A DNA stretch of 36,007 nucleotides. Source: JAKAXS01 sp041940525 (GTDB lineage: Bacteria > Pseudomonadota > Alphaproteobacteria > Rhizobiales > Hyphomicrobiaceae). A model generated the notes under the pieces. The model did not search any database, was not told the DNA's origin, and saw nothing but the letters and a program-made list of their open reading frames with translations. The stretch spans positions 1-36,007 of the forward strand of contig JBGTSB010000026.1 in assembly GCA_041940525.1 (NCBI GenBank), written 5' to 3'. Positions 22,907 to 31,422 of this stretch are shown here, piece by piece (positions within the stretch are counted from its first letter, which is position 1; each line of letters opens with the position of its first letter). The translations under genes were made by a program, and so were the position numbers.

Positions 22907-25900
22907 ATGTTCGACGCCTTGATCAAACGCGGGACGCTTACGGCGGTGGTTGCGCTGATCGTATGTGTGATCGGTATTGTTGGTGCCACGCGCATTCCTG
23001 TGCAGATGATCCCCGACTTGGATGTGCGCACGGTCACGGTTCAGACGCGCTGGTCGGGCGCGACGCCGCAAGACATCGAAAAAGAAATCCTCATTGAGCA
23101 GGAAGAATACCTGCGCTCTATCCCCAGTCTTGAGCGGATCATTTCGCGCGCTTCGAGTGGTAGCGCCGAGATCGAGCTGGAGTTTCCTTACAACATCGAT
23201 CTCAACGAGACACTGATACGCATCAATAATGCATTGAGCCAAGTTCCGTCGTACCCGGAAAACGTGGATCAGCCGCGGATCTTTGCCAGCTCGTTCAGCT
23301 CGAACTCGTTCATGTATTTCCGCATCTCGCCGCTGGAGGGAAACCCCAACCAGCTCGACATGGACATGATGCGCGATTTCGTCGATGACAACGTGCGTGC
23401 GCGTTTGGAAAGCGTGGAGAATGTTTCGCGCGTGCGTATCGGCGGAGGGGCCGAAAAGCAGGTGCAGATTTTGGTCAATGCCCCGGCGTTGGCCGAGCGG
23501 CAGCTGACACTGGTTGATGTTCGCAATGCGTTGCGATCGCGAAACCGCGACACGTCAGGTGGTGAGATCGAGACGGGCAAGCGCCGCTATCTCTTGCGCA
23601 CGATTGGCCGCTTTGACGATCTGGATGGACTGCGCGATCTGATCGTCGTGCGGCGTGGCGACACCGTCATTCGATTGCGTGATGTGGCTGATGTTCGCTT
23701 GGATCATTTCGAGATCTTGCGGCGGGCTTACGTTAACGGCCAGCCCATCATCTTCATGTCGATCCGGCGGGAAGCGGGATCGAATGTCATCGATATCAAG
23801 CGAAAGGTGATGGCTGAACTGGAGGTCATCAATCGCAATGTCTTGAAGCCGGCCGGAATGGTGATGGAACGCACGGCCGACGATGTTGTGTACGTCGAAG
23901 CGTCAATCGCGAACGTATGGACGAACTTGGCGCTGGGTGCATTGCTGGCCACTGCCGTCATGTACCTCTTTTTGCGGTCCGTGCCGGGCACGCTGATTGG
24001 TGTGATTGGTATTCCGGTTTGTACGATCGCAGCGTTCCTCGGGCTTCTCGTATTCGGGCGAACGATCAACGTGATCTCGTTGGCGGGTGTCGCCTTTGCA
24101 ATCGGCATGACGGTCGACAATTCGATCGTGGTTCTGGAGAGCATCGAGTTTGAAAGGCGTAAGGGGCTCGACCGGTTTAAAGCCGCTGTCGTGGGCGTTC
24201 AGAAAGTCTGGCCGGCCGTCATTGCCTCGACGATGACCACCGTGCTCGTGTTCATCCCAATCATCTTCATCAAGGAAGAGGCCGGGCAGCTTTACTCAGA
24301 TATCGCGATCGCCGTTTCGGCTTCTGTTCTGGCATCCATGCTTGTTGCGATTACCGTGATCCCGACGGCTTGCGCGCGCATCAATATCGCCGGCCGCCGT
24401 AAAGACGGAAGCGATGGCTCTTCGGGACCGGGCCGGCTTGCCAGGGGCGTAGGTTGGATTGTTGCATCGCGTTTTCGCGCACTTGCCTGCATCGCGTTCG
24501 TTGGGTTGATGGGGGCGGCTGGTATCGTCTACCTGACGCCGCCGGCCGAGTATCTGCCTGAAGGTGAGGAGCCGAAGGCGTTCGCGCGGATGAATGCGCC
24601 GCCAGGCTATAACCTGGAGACAATGCATAAGATCGGGCTGGAGCTGCAGAAGGATATGCTGCAGTACGTCGGCAACGATCCGCAACGGTTTAAGGACGGT
24701 GAAACAGCCTTTCCCGCGCTTAAGTACATGTTTCTTACGGTGGAGGCGGAGGGATTGCGGATCATCGCCGAGACGATTGATCCAGGCGAGATTGATCAAT
24801 TCATCAAGCTGATATCGGAGAAGTACCGGACTTACGCGGGTATGAAGGCGTTTGCTTCGCGCGGCTCAATCATCACCAGCAACGATGGCGGGACACGCAG
24901 TGTCAGTCTCGATATTTCTGGACCGCGTCTGGAGGACATCTTCGCGGTGGCGACAGCGGCCTACCGTAGGGCAGAAGAGGTGTTTGATGGGCCGCGCATT
25001 AAGGCCGACCCGCCGACATTGACTTTGTCACAGCCTTTGATCGAGGTGCGGCCGAAGTGGCAGCGTGCGACAGAGCTGGGTGTGACGGCCGACAGTCTTG
25101 GCTTCACTGTCGCGTCTTTAACGGATGGTGCTTTCACCGGGTATTTCTATCAGAATGACGAAAAGATCGACATCTACTTCTATGCGCGCGATCCGAAAAA
25201 GGTGTCGGTCGAAGACTTGACCAGGCTGCCGATCTATACGCCCCAAGGTACGGTCGTGCCGTTGTCGGCCTTGGCCGATGTTCGTGAGACAGTCGACACG
25301 AGTACCATCCGGCGCATCAACGCCAAGCGCACGGTGACGCTTAATATCATCCCGCCGGATGCTGTCGCGCTTGAGACGGGTGTTGGTATCGTCGAGCGAG
25401 ATGTAGTCGGTCACTTGCGCAGCACTGGGCAAATCCCGCAGGGCGTGAGCCTGGATATCTCAGGGGCAAGCGACCAGCTTGACCGCACGCGCGAGGCATT
25501 GAGCGGCAACTATCTCGTGGCCATCGTGATCATCTATTTGCTGCTCGTGGCGGTGTTCAGTCATTGGGGATACCCGCTTCTCATCATGACGACGATCCCG
25601 CTCGGAATTGCCAGCGGCATTGTCGGGCTGGCGCTGATGAACCTGGTTGGCGCCATTCTGCCGTCGATCGGTGGGACGGGCTTCCGTCAGTCGTTTGACA
25701 TGATCTCGATGCTCGGCTTCCTGATCCTGATGGGCACCGTGGTGAACAATCCCATCCTTGTCGTGGACCGGGCTGCCTCGAACGTGAACGAAGGGCTCGA
25801 TCCGCGCGAGGCTGTTATGGAGGCCGTGAACTCGCGCCTTCGCCCAATCGCGATGACCACGCTGACGACGATTTTCGGACTAGCGCCGCTTGTATTTATT

Positions 25901-26089
25901 CCCGGAGCCGGAACGGAGCTCTATCGCGGCGTGGGCGCAATTGTTCTGTTCGGCATTCTCGGTAGCGCCGTGGTGACGCTAACGTTCCTGCCGGCAATGA
26001 CGTCGCTGGTGTTTCAGCTGCTGGGGCGGCGTTCAAAGCCGGTGGATTTGCCTGGCGGCGCCTCCGCCGGGCAGCAAGCGGCTGAGTAG
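22907..26089 (+). CDS. RND family efflux transporter permease subunit
   Basis: The 1060-residue inner-membrane pump has the AcrB-type layout: TM1 at about 10-30, a large periplasmic domain, TM2-TM6 at about 338-490, a further short hydrophobic segment, TM7 at about 535, a second periplasmic domain and TM8-TM12 to the end. The proton-relay segment in TM4 is GMTVDNSIVVLESI with Asp404 followed by Asn405, where AcrB has two Asp; the single Asp is common in less-studied subfamilies. The second repeat has GTVVNNPILVVDRA. It exports hydrophobic or toxic compounds with the adaptor; specificity cannot be predicted. AGGA precedes the ATG. The stop codon lies in a strong hairpin. Confidence 0.95.
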   Translation: MFDALIKRGTLTAVVALIVCVIGIVGATRIPVQMIPDLDVRTVTVQTRWSGATPQDIEKEILIEQEEYLRSIPSLERIISRASSGSAEIELEFPYNIDLNETLIRINNALSQVPSYPENVDQPRIFASSFSSNSFMYFRISPLEGNPNQLDMDMMRDFVDDNVRARLESVENVSRVRIGGGAEKQVQILVNAPALAERQLTLVDVRNALRSRNRDTSGGEIETGKRRYLLRTIGRFDDLDGLRDLIVVRRGDTVIRLRDVADVRLDHFEILRRAYVNGQPIIFMSIRREAGSNVIDIKRKVMAELEVINRNVLKPAGMVMERTADDVVYVEASIANVWTNLALGALLATAVMYLFLRSVPGTLIGVIGIPVCTIAAFLGLLVFGRTINVISLAGVAFAIGMTVDNSIVVLESIEFERRKGLDRFKAAVVGVQKVWPAVIASTMTTVLVFIPIIFIKEEAGQLYSDIAIAVSASVLASMLVAITVIPTACARINIAGRRKDGSDGSSGPGRLARGVGWIVASRFRALACIAFVGLMGAAGIVYLTPPAEYLPEGEEPKAFARMNAPPGYNLETMHKIGLELQKDMLQYVGNDPQRFKDGETAFPALKYMFLTVEAEGLRIIAETIDPGEIDQFIKLISEKYRTYAGMKAFASRGSIITSNDGGTRSVSLDISGPRLEDIFAVATAAYRRAEEVFDGPRIKADPPTLTLSQPLIEVRPKWQRATELGVTADSLGFTVASLTDGAFTGYFYQNDEKIDIYFYARDPKKVSVEDLTRLPIYTPQGTVVPLSALADVRETVDTSTIRRINAKRTVTLNIIPPDAVALETGVGIVERDVVGHLRSTGQIPQGVSLDISGASDQLDRTREALSGNYLVAIVIIYLLLVAVFSHWGYPLLIMTTIPLGIASGIVGLALMNLVGAILPSIGGTGFRQSFDMISMLGFLILMGTVVNNPILVVDRAASNVNEGLDPREAVMEAVNSRLRPIAMTTLTTIFGLAPLVFIPGAGTELYRGVGAIVLFGILGSAVVTLTFLPAMTSLVFQLLGRRSKPVDLPGGASAGQQAAE

Positions 26090-26103
26090 GTTCAGCCGCT
26101 TGC
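26074..26103. terminator. Hairpin spanning the RND pump stop codon
   Basis: GCAAGCGGCTGA (26074-26085) pairs perfectly over 12 bases with TCAGCCGCTTGC (26092-26103) around GTAGGT, which contains the TAG stop at 26087-26089. There is no T-tract on either side, so it may act as a bidirectional roadblock or mRNA 3'-end stabiliser between convergent genes rather than a classic terminator. Confidence 0.6.
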
Positions 26104-26132
26104 GACTTGGGTCTGTTGCTAGCGAACTGCTG

Positions 26133-26870
26133 TTAGCAGCTCATCGGGACATTTTCGGCGTCGAACACTTGGCCGGTCAGCTGGCGGCCTTTGCGGCTTG
26201 CCAAGTAGAGCGCGAGAGATGCGATCTCGGGCTCGGACGCCAGGCAGTGACCGGACGGTTCGGCACCGCGCGGGCCGATCGCGTTGATGCGAATACCTTC
26301 GTCGATCCATTCTTCCGAAATGCGCCGCGTGAGTTCGGCGAGCGAGGCGCGGACCAAGCTGGCAGCGGCGCGCTCGCGCGCGGTTTCGGCCGGTGCCATG
26401 GAAACGACGTTCAAGATTGAGCCTTCGTTGTGCAGCAAGCGCATGCGGTTCGCGGCGACACCGGTGACGAGTGTTGCCGGAAGCAAAGTCTCGGAAACGT
26501 AGGCGCTCAGTTCGTCGAAGTCGGCCAAATCGGGGTCTGGCTGCTCGGCGGCGATGAAGTTGATGACGACATCGAACCCGCCAAAGTCCGTTGCGGCCCT
26601 CTGGGCGAAGCGAACGGCAGCATCCTGGCTGGTCAATTCTGAGTCGTACAAGCGCACGTCACAGGCTTGCTCTGACAAGTGGGCTGTCAGTTCGACGAGG
26701 TCTTGGGTCAGGTCAGGTGTGTGGACGATCAAGCGTGCCTTGTGGTCGGCGAAAGCCCGAGCCACGTCGACACCGCCCTTGGCGGTCAGGCCAGTGATGA
26801 GTACGCGCGCACCCGCCAGCTCGCCGTAGACTGAAGATACGAGGTCCGGCTCTATGACGCTCATCAACAT
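26133..26870 (-). CDS. SDR-family protein lacking the catalytic Tyr-Lys
   Basis: The 245-residue product has the Rossmann layout of classical short-chain dehydrogenases: LAGARVLITGLTAKGGVDVA as a changed TGxxxGxG nucleotide loop, GGFDVVINFIAAE in place of the NNAG segment, SILNVVSMAP with the catalytic Ser position kept (157), and ISEEWIDEGIRINAIGPRG with the usual end-of-fold IN-x-IGPRG. Where YxxxK should be, the sequence reads ASLVR (170-174), so both catalytic residues are missing. It is probably a non-enzymatic relative or acts by another route. The start ATG at 26870 follows AAGGAG; an ATG at 26864 is possible. It is convergent with the RND pump gene. Confidence 0.78.
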   Translation of the reverse strand: MLMSVIEPDLVSSVYGELAGARVLITGLTAKGGVDVARAFADHKARLIVHTPDLTQDLVELTAHLSEQACDVRLYDSELTSQDAAVRFAQRAATDFGGFDVVINFIAAEQPDPDLADFDELSAYVSETLLPATLVTGVAANRMRLLHNEGSILNVVSMAPAETARERAAASLVRASLAELTRRISEEWIDEGIRINAIGPRGAEPSGHCLASEPEIASLALYLASRKGRQLTGQVFDAENVPMSC

Positions 26871-27322
26871 GGGAATGCTCTCCTTCAAAACTCAACCAGA
26901 CTTGAACACTTCCCGCCTGGCCGAACGATACCACGCCGATTCGGCTAATGAGAACTAAACAATGCTGCGATTCGGGTTTCGAAGAGGCCGTCCTCGGCCG
27001 GGTGCTGATGCGCGGGTGCATCTGTGGAAAACTGAATTGGTGGTGAAACGCCCATCCTGCATGATCTTTTCGCGTTTGTTGCCGGCCAGCCACGCCTCGA
27101 TTTGTCCCCCGCAAATTTTTTGTGGCTCGGATCGGATGGATGGCGCTGATGCAACCCGGACGATCCGATTGGCAGTGCTCATAGCAGAGCAAGAAACGGC
27201 AGTGTTTCCGAGGGATATGGGGTGAAAGGTGGGGAAAGTGGCCGCCTTGCAATTGCAAACAGAGCCCCGGGCCGGAATTCTGAATCGCAAATTCGAATCG
27301 TGTCGTATCGGAAGCCAAACAT
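26871..27322. other. 452-base divergent intergenic region
   Basis: No gene is supported here. The open frames on both strands are long enough to list but none shows a family pattern. It must hold promoters for the divergent SDR and EAL genes. The perfect 12 bp palindrome TTGCAATTGCAA lies at 27247-27258, about 65 bases before the EAL start. CGGATCG (27128-27134) and CGATCCG (27161-27167), and the overlapping pair ATCGGAT (27131-27137) and ATCCGAT (27163-27169), could form a hairpin. An unrecognised small RNA cannot be excluded. Confidence 0.5.
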
Positions 27323-28924
27323 ATGAAGCGTAGACCAGCAGCATCTCAGCGCGGCCGGCCAGCCCGGTCAGCAGGCAAAGGCGGGACAGGCGATCTGTTC
27401 GTCGTAGTGGCGATGGCAATTGTCTCGGTCGCGCTTTCAACCGCGCTCCATCTACAGATGGGTGTGGAGATCAATTTGGCCTTCGCCATCGGCGCGGTGT
27501 TTTACGGCCTTGTGCTTTGCTCTCATGTTGTGAAACGGCGGCGTGGAAAGCCGGCCCGCACAACATTGCGCGATGAGGATCAGGATCCCAGCTTCGAGGC
27601 ATTTGAAGCCGTGCATGACCGGCTGTCTCAAGAAGCCGGTCCACCACCGATGCCTGGCGGCTCGCGATCGCTGGAATTGGAACATGGTGGCGCTCACCGC
27701 CCACGGCTGAAGGTGGCTCAGGTCTCGCTACCGCCGCTGGCGCCACACGTTGACGCGGGTGCTGCACCGGCGGCGCGTTCCCAGCAGCGCCCGGCTGCTC
27801 AGCCGGCGGCGCCGTCTTTGAGCGTGCCGGCTGCCGCAAAGCCTTTCGAGCCGCAGGCGCTGCCGAAGGTTCCTCCGCCACCGCCTGCTTCGCAGACCGG
27901 CGGGCAGGACGGCAGCTCACTCGACATGGATGTTGAGCGCATTCAAGCGCTCGTGAAGAAGCTGGCTTCTGAGGTGGGCGATACGCCCGCCAAGCCAGCC
28001 AAGGCCCGCCCGCCCCGGCTTCCGGCCGAGGCTGCGGTTGATGCCTCGGTTGGCGCGCTGCGCCAGACGGTCGATGGCATGCGCGCGGCCTCCAAGTCGC
28101 CGCCGCCTGCTCCGCCAAAACCCGGGAGCAAAGGTGCTCCGCCTCCGCTCAGCAAGGCGCAATCGAAAATCGCAGCTGTGGCGGACTCACTCGTGGCGGG
28201 CCGCGTTGATGTCGAGCTGGAGCCCATCATCAGTTTGGTGGATCAGCACAACAGTCATTACGAGGTTGCCGTGAGCGTGCACGGTGCCAATGGCGAGCGT
28301 TTGGTTGATAACGCGGGTTTTGATGGTTTGAAGGGCACGGGGCTGTTGCCACTGTTTGATGGCGCGCGGCTAAACCGCAGTGTCAGCATCGCGCAGCGTT
28401 TGCAGGAGCGCAGCAAGAAGGGCCGGGTGTTCTCGTCATACAACGGGGAGAGCTTGACCAACCCCAGCTTCATGTCTGACGCGCGCTCTGCCTTGAAGGA
28501 CCGGCCGGGCATTGGCGCTCAGCTTGTCTTCGGCTTCCAACAGGGCGGCATTGACGTCTTTACATCATCGGACTGGGCGGCGATTGCGGAACTCCGCCAG
28601 CTACACGCAGTCTTCTCGATCGAGCAGATGTCGCATCTGGACATCGACCTGAAACAGCTCGTCTCGTCAGGCTTTATGTTCTCTAAGGTGCCGTGCGCCC
28701 GCTTCCTTGAGGGACTACGATTTGGTGGGCGGCCAGTGCAAGGCAAGGAACTGGTGAAGTACATCACCGGGGCCGGCATGACCTTGATCATCGATCAGAT
28801 CGACAACGAGCAGCAGGTGCAGGCGCTGGCTCACTGTGGGGTTCAGCTTGGTCAGGGCAAGGTGTTCGGTGGCCGTCGTGCGGTCAAGCTCGCCGCAACG
28901 CCCAAAGCAGGACATGCGGCTTAA
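27323..28924 (+). CDS. EAL-like domain membrane protein, probably non-catalytic
   Basis: The 533-residue product has a basic N-terminus, two membrane helices at about 24-43 and 48-67, a long linker rich in Pro and Ala at about 110-280, and a C-terminal EAL-type (c-di-GMP phosphodiesterase) barrel at about 285-525. The barrel is degenerate: the first strand reads VDVELEPIISLVD where YQPI is usual, no EAL tripeptide is present (YEVAVSVHG), and the region of the DDFGTG loop reads FSIEQMSHLDIDLK. The C-terminal turn IDQIDNEQQVQALAHCGVQL with GQGKVFGG is well kept. It may bind c-di-GMP or a partner protein without hydrolysis. The ATG follows GGAAG eight bases upstream. Confidence 0.82.
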   Translation: MKRRPAASQRGRPARSAGKGGTGDLFVVVAMAIVSVALSTALHLQMGVEINLAFAIGAVFYGLVLCSHVVKRRRGKPARTTLRDEDQDPSFEAFEAVHDRLSQEAGPPPMPGGSRSLELEHGGAHRPRLKVAQVSLPPLAPHVDAGAAPAARSQQRPAAQPAAPSLSVPAAAKPFEPQALPKVPPPPPASQTGGQDGSSLDMDVERIQALVKKLASEVGDTPAKPAKARPPRLPAEAAVDASVGALRQTVDGMRAASKSPPPAPPKPGSKGAPPPLSKAQSKIAAVADSLVAGRVDVELEPIISLVDQHNSHYEVAVSVHGANGERLVDNAGFDGLKGTGLLPLFDGARLNRSVSIAQRLQERSKKGRVFSSYNGESLTNPSFMSDARSALKDRPGIGAQLVFGFQQGGIDVFTSSDWAAIAELRQLHAVFSIEQMSHLDIDLKQLVSSGFMFSKVPCARFLEGLRFGGRPVQGKELVKYITGAGMTLIIDQIDNEQQVQALAHCGVQLGQGKVFGGRRAVKLAATPKAGHAA

Positions 28925-28956
28925 CCCGGGGTGTCACTGACACCGGATTTGGGTTA
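28922..28956 (+). repeat. Nested hairpin between the EAL and HAD genes
   Basis: TAACCC (28922-28927, starting with the EAL stop codon) pairs with GGGTTA (28951-28956), and inside it GGTGTC (28930-28935) pairs with GACACC (28939-28944) around ACT. It ends ten bases before the HAD start codon, close to its GGGG ribosome site. It has no T-tract, so translational or attenuation control is more likely than termination. Confidence 0.5.
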
Positions 28957-28966
28957 GCTACGGGGC

Positions 28967-29842
28967 ATGTCAGATTTCGATCAGGCGGGCGCTCAGGCCC
29001 CCGCGATTATTGAAAGCATCAGGGCTGTCTTGGACGGTCACGCCGCTTGGCTCACCGACATTTGGGGAGTGATGCACAACGGCGTGCGTCCGTTTGAGCA
29101 AGCCGTTGCTGCGTGCCAGGCGTTTCGAGAGCAGGGCGGCTTGGTCATCCTATTGTCGAACGCGCCCCGTCCTGCCGCGGCGGTCGCGGAGCAACTTGCC
29201 AAAATCGGCGTCGCGGAGAGCGCTTGGGATACCATCATCTCCTCAGGTGACGCGACCCGGGCGATGCTCACGTCCATGGACGGGCCGGCTTTTCATCTTG
29301 GGCCCGACCGGGACTTGCCGCTTTATGATGGGTTGTCCGTGTCGCTAGTCGATGAGATGTCCGCGCACTGCGTCGTCTGCACAGGTTTATTCGACGACGA
29401 GACGGAAACGCCTGCCGACTATCTGCCGTTGCTTCACCGGTTCCTCTCTAACGGCGCACCGATGATTTGCGCCAATCCTGACATCACCGTGGAGCGTGGC
29501 GGCCGCGTTATCTACTGCGCAGGAGCGATCGCGGCGGAATATGAGAAGCTTGGTGGTCGCGTGACGTATTGTGGCAAGCCCCATAAGCCGGTCTACGATA
29601 TGGCATTTGCTTGGCTTTCTCAGCGGATAGGCCGCGAGCTAGCGCCATCGCAGGTCCTGGCGATTGGGGACGGTGTAAAAACGGACATTGCCGGGGCCGC
29701 GAACCTCGGCATTCCATCGGTTTATATCGCAAGCGCAGTTCACATGCCTGCAGGTGCGGATCTTGATCAGCCGACTCTGCTGGAATTGTTTCCCGATGCT
29801 GGCCGCCGGCCTCAAGCGGCTATGACTGGGTTGTCGTGGTGA
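28967..29842 (+). CDS. NagD-like HAD-superfamily hydrolase (TIGR01459 type)
   Basis: A 291-residue class IIA HAD protein. Motif I reads LTDIWGVMHNG (nucleophile Asp31), motif II is VILLSNAPRP, motif III GKPHKPVYDMA supplies the lysine, and motif IV is AIGDGVKTDIAGA. The Trp in DIWGV replaces the second Asp of DxD, the usual pattern in this subfamily. The substrate is unknown, probably a small phosphorylated metabolite, and the protein is predicted cytoplasmic. GGGG lies just before the ATG. It sits 42 bases after the EAL gene in the same direction, with a nested hairpin between, and is convergent with the quinone oxidoreductase gene. Confidence 0.9.
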   Translation: MSDFDQAGAQAPAIIESIRAVLDGHAAWLTDIWGVMHNGVRPFEQAVAACQAFREQGGLVILLSNAPRPAAAVAEQLAKIGVAESAWDTIISSGDATRAMLTSMDGPAFHLGPDRDLPLYDGLSVSLVDEMSAHCVVCTGLFDDETETPADYLPLLHRFLSNGAPMICANPDITVERGGRVIYCAGAIAAEYEKLGGRVTYCGKPHKPVYDMAFAWLSQRIGRELAPSQVLAIGDGVKTDIAGAANLGIPSVYIASAVHMPAGADLDQPTLLELFPDAGRRPQAAMTGLSW

Positions 29843-29855
29843 GTCTCGCCGGCGG

Positions 29856-30897
29856 TTAGACCGTTAGAACGATCTTGCCGATGTGATCGCCGGATTCCAT
29901 GCGCTCATGCGCGGCGGCGGCTTGCTCCAGAGGGAAGGTGCGATCAATCACAGTCGTGACGCTTCCGTCGGCGAACAGGGGTATGACATGCTCGGCTACG
30001 GCTGTCGCTATGCCTTCTTTCACCTCACTGCTGCGGATGCGCAGGGTTGAGCCGGTTAGCGTCAGGCGCTTCAGCATGACGCGCATTAAATCAACCGTGA
30101 CTTTCGAACCGTTCTGGTAGCCGATGTTGACGATGCGGCCGTCTTCGGCGGCGCACTTGATGTTGCGCTCGATGTAGTCTCCGCCGACCATGTCTAGGAT
30201 GACATCGACGCCACGTCTCGGTCAGGCCTTTGACGACCTCAACAAAGTCTTCCGTTTTGTAATTGACCGCGCGGTGTGCGCCGAGCCGGACTGCGGCCTG
30301 GCATTTTTCCGCCGAGCCGGCGGTGGTGATGACTTGGGCGCCTTTAGCTTTGGCCAGCTGAATGGCCATAACGCCGATGCCGCTCGTGCCGCCGTGCACC
30401 AGCAGCCACTCTCCGCTTTTGAGTTCACCGCGTTCAAAGACGTTGTGCCAGACGGTGAAGGCCGTTTCTGGTATGGCGGCTGCTTCCGTCAATGTGATGT
30501 TGGAAGGGACCTGCAGGCAGGAGCCTGCTTCGGCCAAGCAGTATTCGGCATAGCCGCCGCCGTTTACGAGTGCCATGACGGCGTCGCCGGCTTTCCATTG
30601 GCTGACCCCTTCGCCAATGGCTGCGATCTCGCCGGCGACTTCCAGGCCCGGCAGTTCAGAATGGCCTTTGGGTGCCGGATACAGGCCTTTGCGCTGCAAT
30701 ACGTCTGGCCGGTTAACGCCAGCGGCAGCGACCTTGATCAGCACTTGTCCTGCCCCGGGCTCATAAACAGGGACCGTCTGCCACTGCAGAACCTCAGGTC
30801 CGCCTTTGCCTTCGATGACGACTGCGTTCATGGTTGAGGGAATTGCGGCGCTGGTCAAAACCTTCTTGTCCTTCTTTCGGATCTGTCGCCTTTTCAT
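29856..30897 (-). pseudogene. NAD(P)H quinone oxidoreductase (zeta-crystallin type), frameshifted
   Basis: Read from the right, the frame gives a normal N-terminal half: MNAVVIEGKGGPEVLQWQ, AAAGVNRPDVLQRKG, AAAIPETAFTVWHNVFERG and the nucleotide loop HGGTSGIGVMAIQLAKAKGA. After VVKGLTET at about 30214 it turns to arginine-rich nonsense, while GVDVILDMVGGDY, NIKCAAEDGRIVNIGY and the proper C-terminus continue in another frame to 29856. One extra base (the T on the minus strand at about 30213) or two missing bases explain it. Everything else is intact, so the mutation is recent or is a sequencing error. The start is unclear: ATG 30831 or upstream codons to ATG 30897. An intact version would reduce quinones with NADPH. 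Confidence 0.85.
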
Positions 30898-30965
30898 GCC
30901 CCACTAGCCACGGGTGTACAAGCGAGGCAGCATGGCGCAGCAGCAACTATTAGGAGGCCCGGAAG

Positions 30966-31151
30966 ATGGATTGGGATGATGTCAGGAAGCCGGCGGCTGG
31001 TCTAACGGTTGGCGAGCCGATCGATACGCTGTCCGTTGGCGAGCTTGAGCAACGTATCGGCTTACTTGAGGCCGAAATTTTGCGGATCAAGGCAGAGCTC
31101 GAAAAGAAAAAGGCTCACGAGGCAGCGGCTTCGGAACTTTTCAAACGTTAA
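30966..31151 (+). CDS. DUF1192 family protein
   Basis: A 61-residue protein with the DUF1192 layout: an N-terminal WDDVRKPAAGLTVGEPIDTL followed by a charged helix LEQRIGLLEAEILRIKAELE, likely a coiled coil. Its function is unknown; the family is small and found mainly in alphaproteobacteria, typically next to a quinone oxidoreductase gene, as here, with rcdA following. GGAGG lies eight bases before the ATG, so the start is sure. Confidence 0.88.
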   Translation: MDWDDVRKPAAGLTVGEPIDTLSVGELEQRIGLLEAEILRIKAELEKKKAHEAAASELFKR

Positions 31152-31301
31152 TTCTTTGTCTGCCTTACGATCACCACGGACGTAACGGCTTGTAGGGATA
31201 ATTGCTGTTCCGTCGAAGACGCTCGTGCTCGAAGTTGAAACGTGCCGGTATCGACAGTCGCATGCAAGCGCGAGAGGTGTTTGAATTACGGGGACTTGAG
31301 G

Positions 31302-31319
31302 TTTGCACGGTCTTTGCAC
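31302..31319 (+). repeat. Phased TTTGCAC direct repeat upstream of rcdA
   Basis: TTTGCAC occurs at 31302-31308 and 31313-31319, 11 bases apart, about one helix turn. The 271-base gap between DUF1192 and rcdA holds no other supported feature. It may be an activator site or chance. Confidence 0.3.
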
Positions 31320-31422
31320 CGCTTCGGGTAGGCGGAACAAAGCGTCCCGTTTTGAAGCAAAGCTCGATTAGCTGGCCACTGAAGGCTGGTTTGTGTTATT
31401 AGTTGATGAAGGGTTACGTCCC

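Noticed and set aside
26955..27440. 161-codon minus-strand open frame over the 452-base gap and EAL start
   Set aside because: Composition is shadow-like, no ribosome site, and it overlaps the start of the EAL gene.
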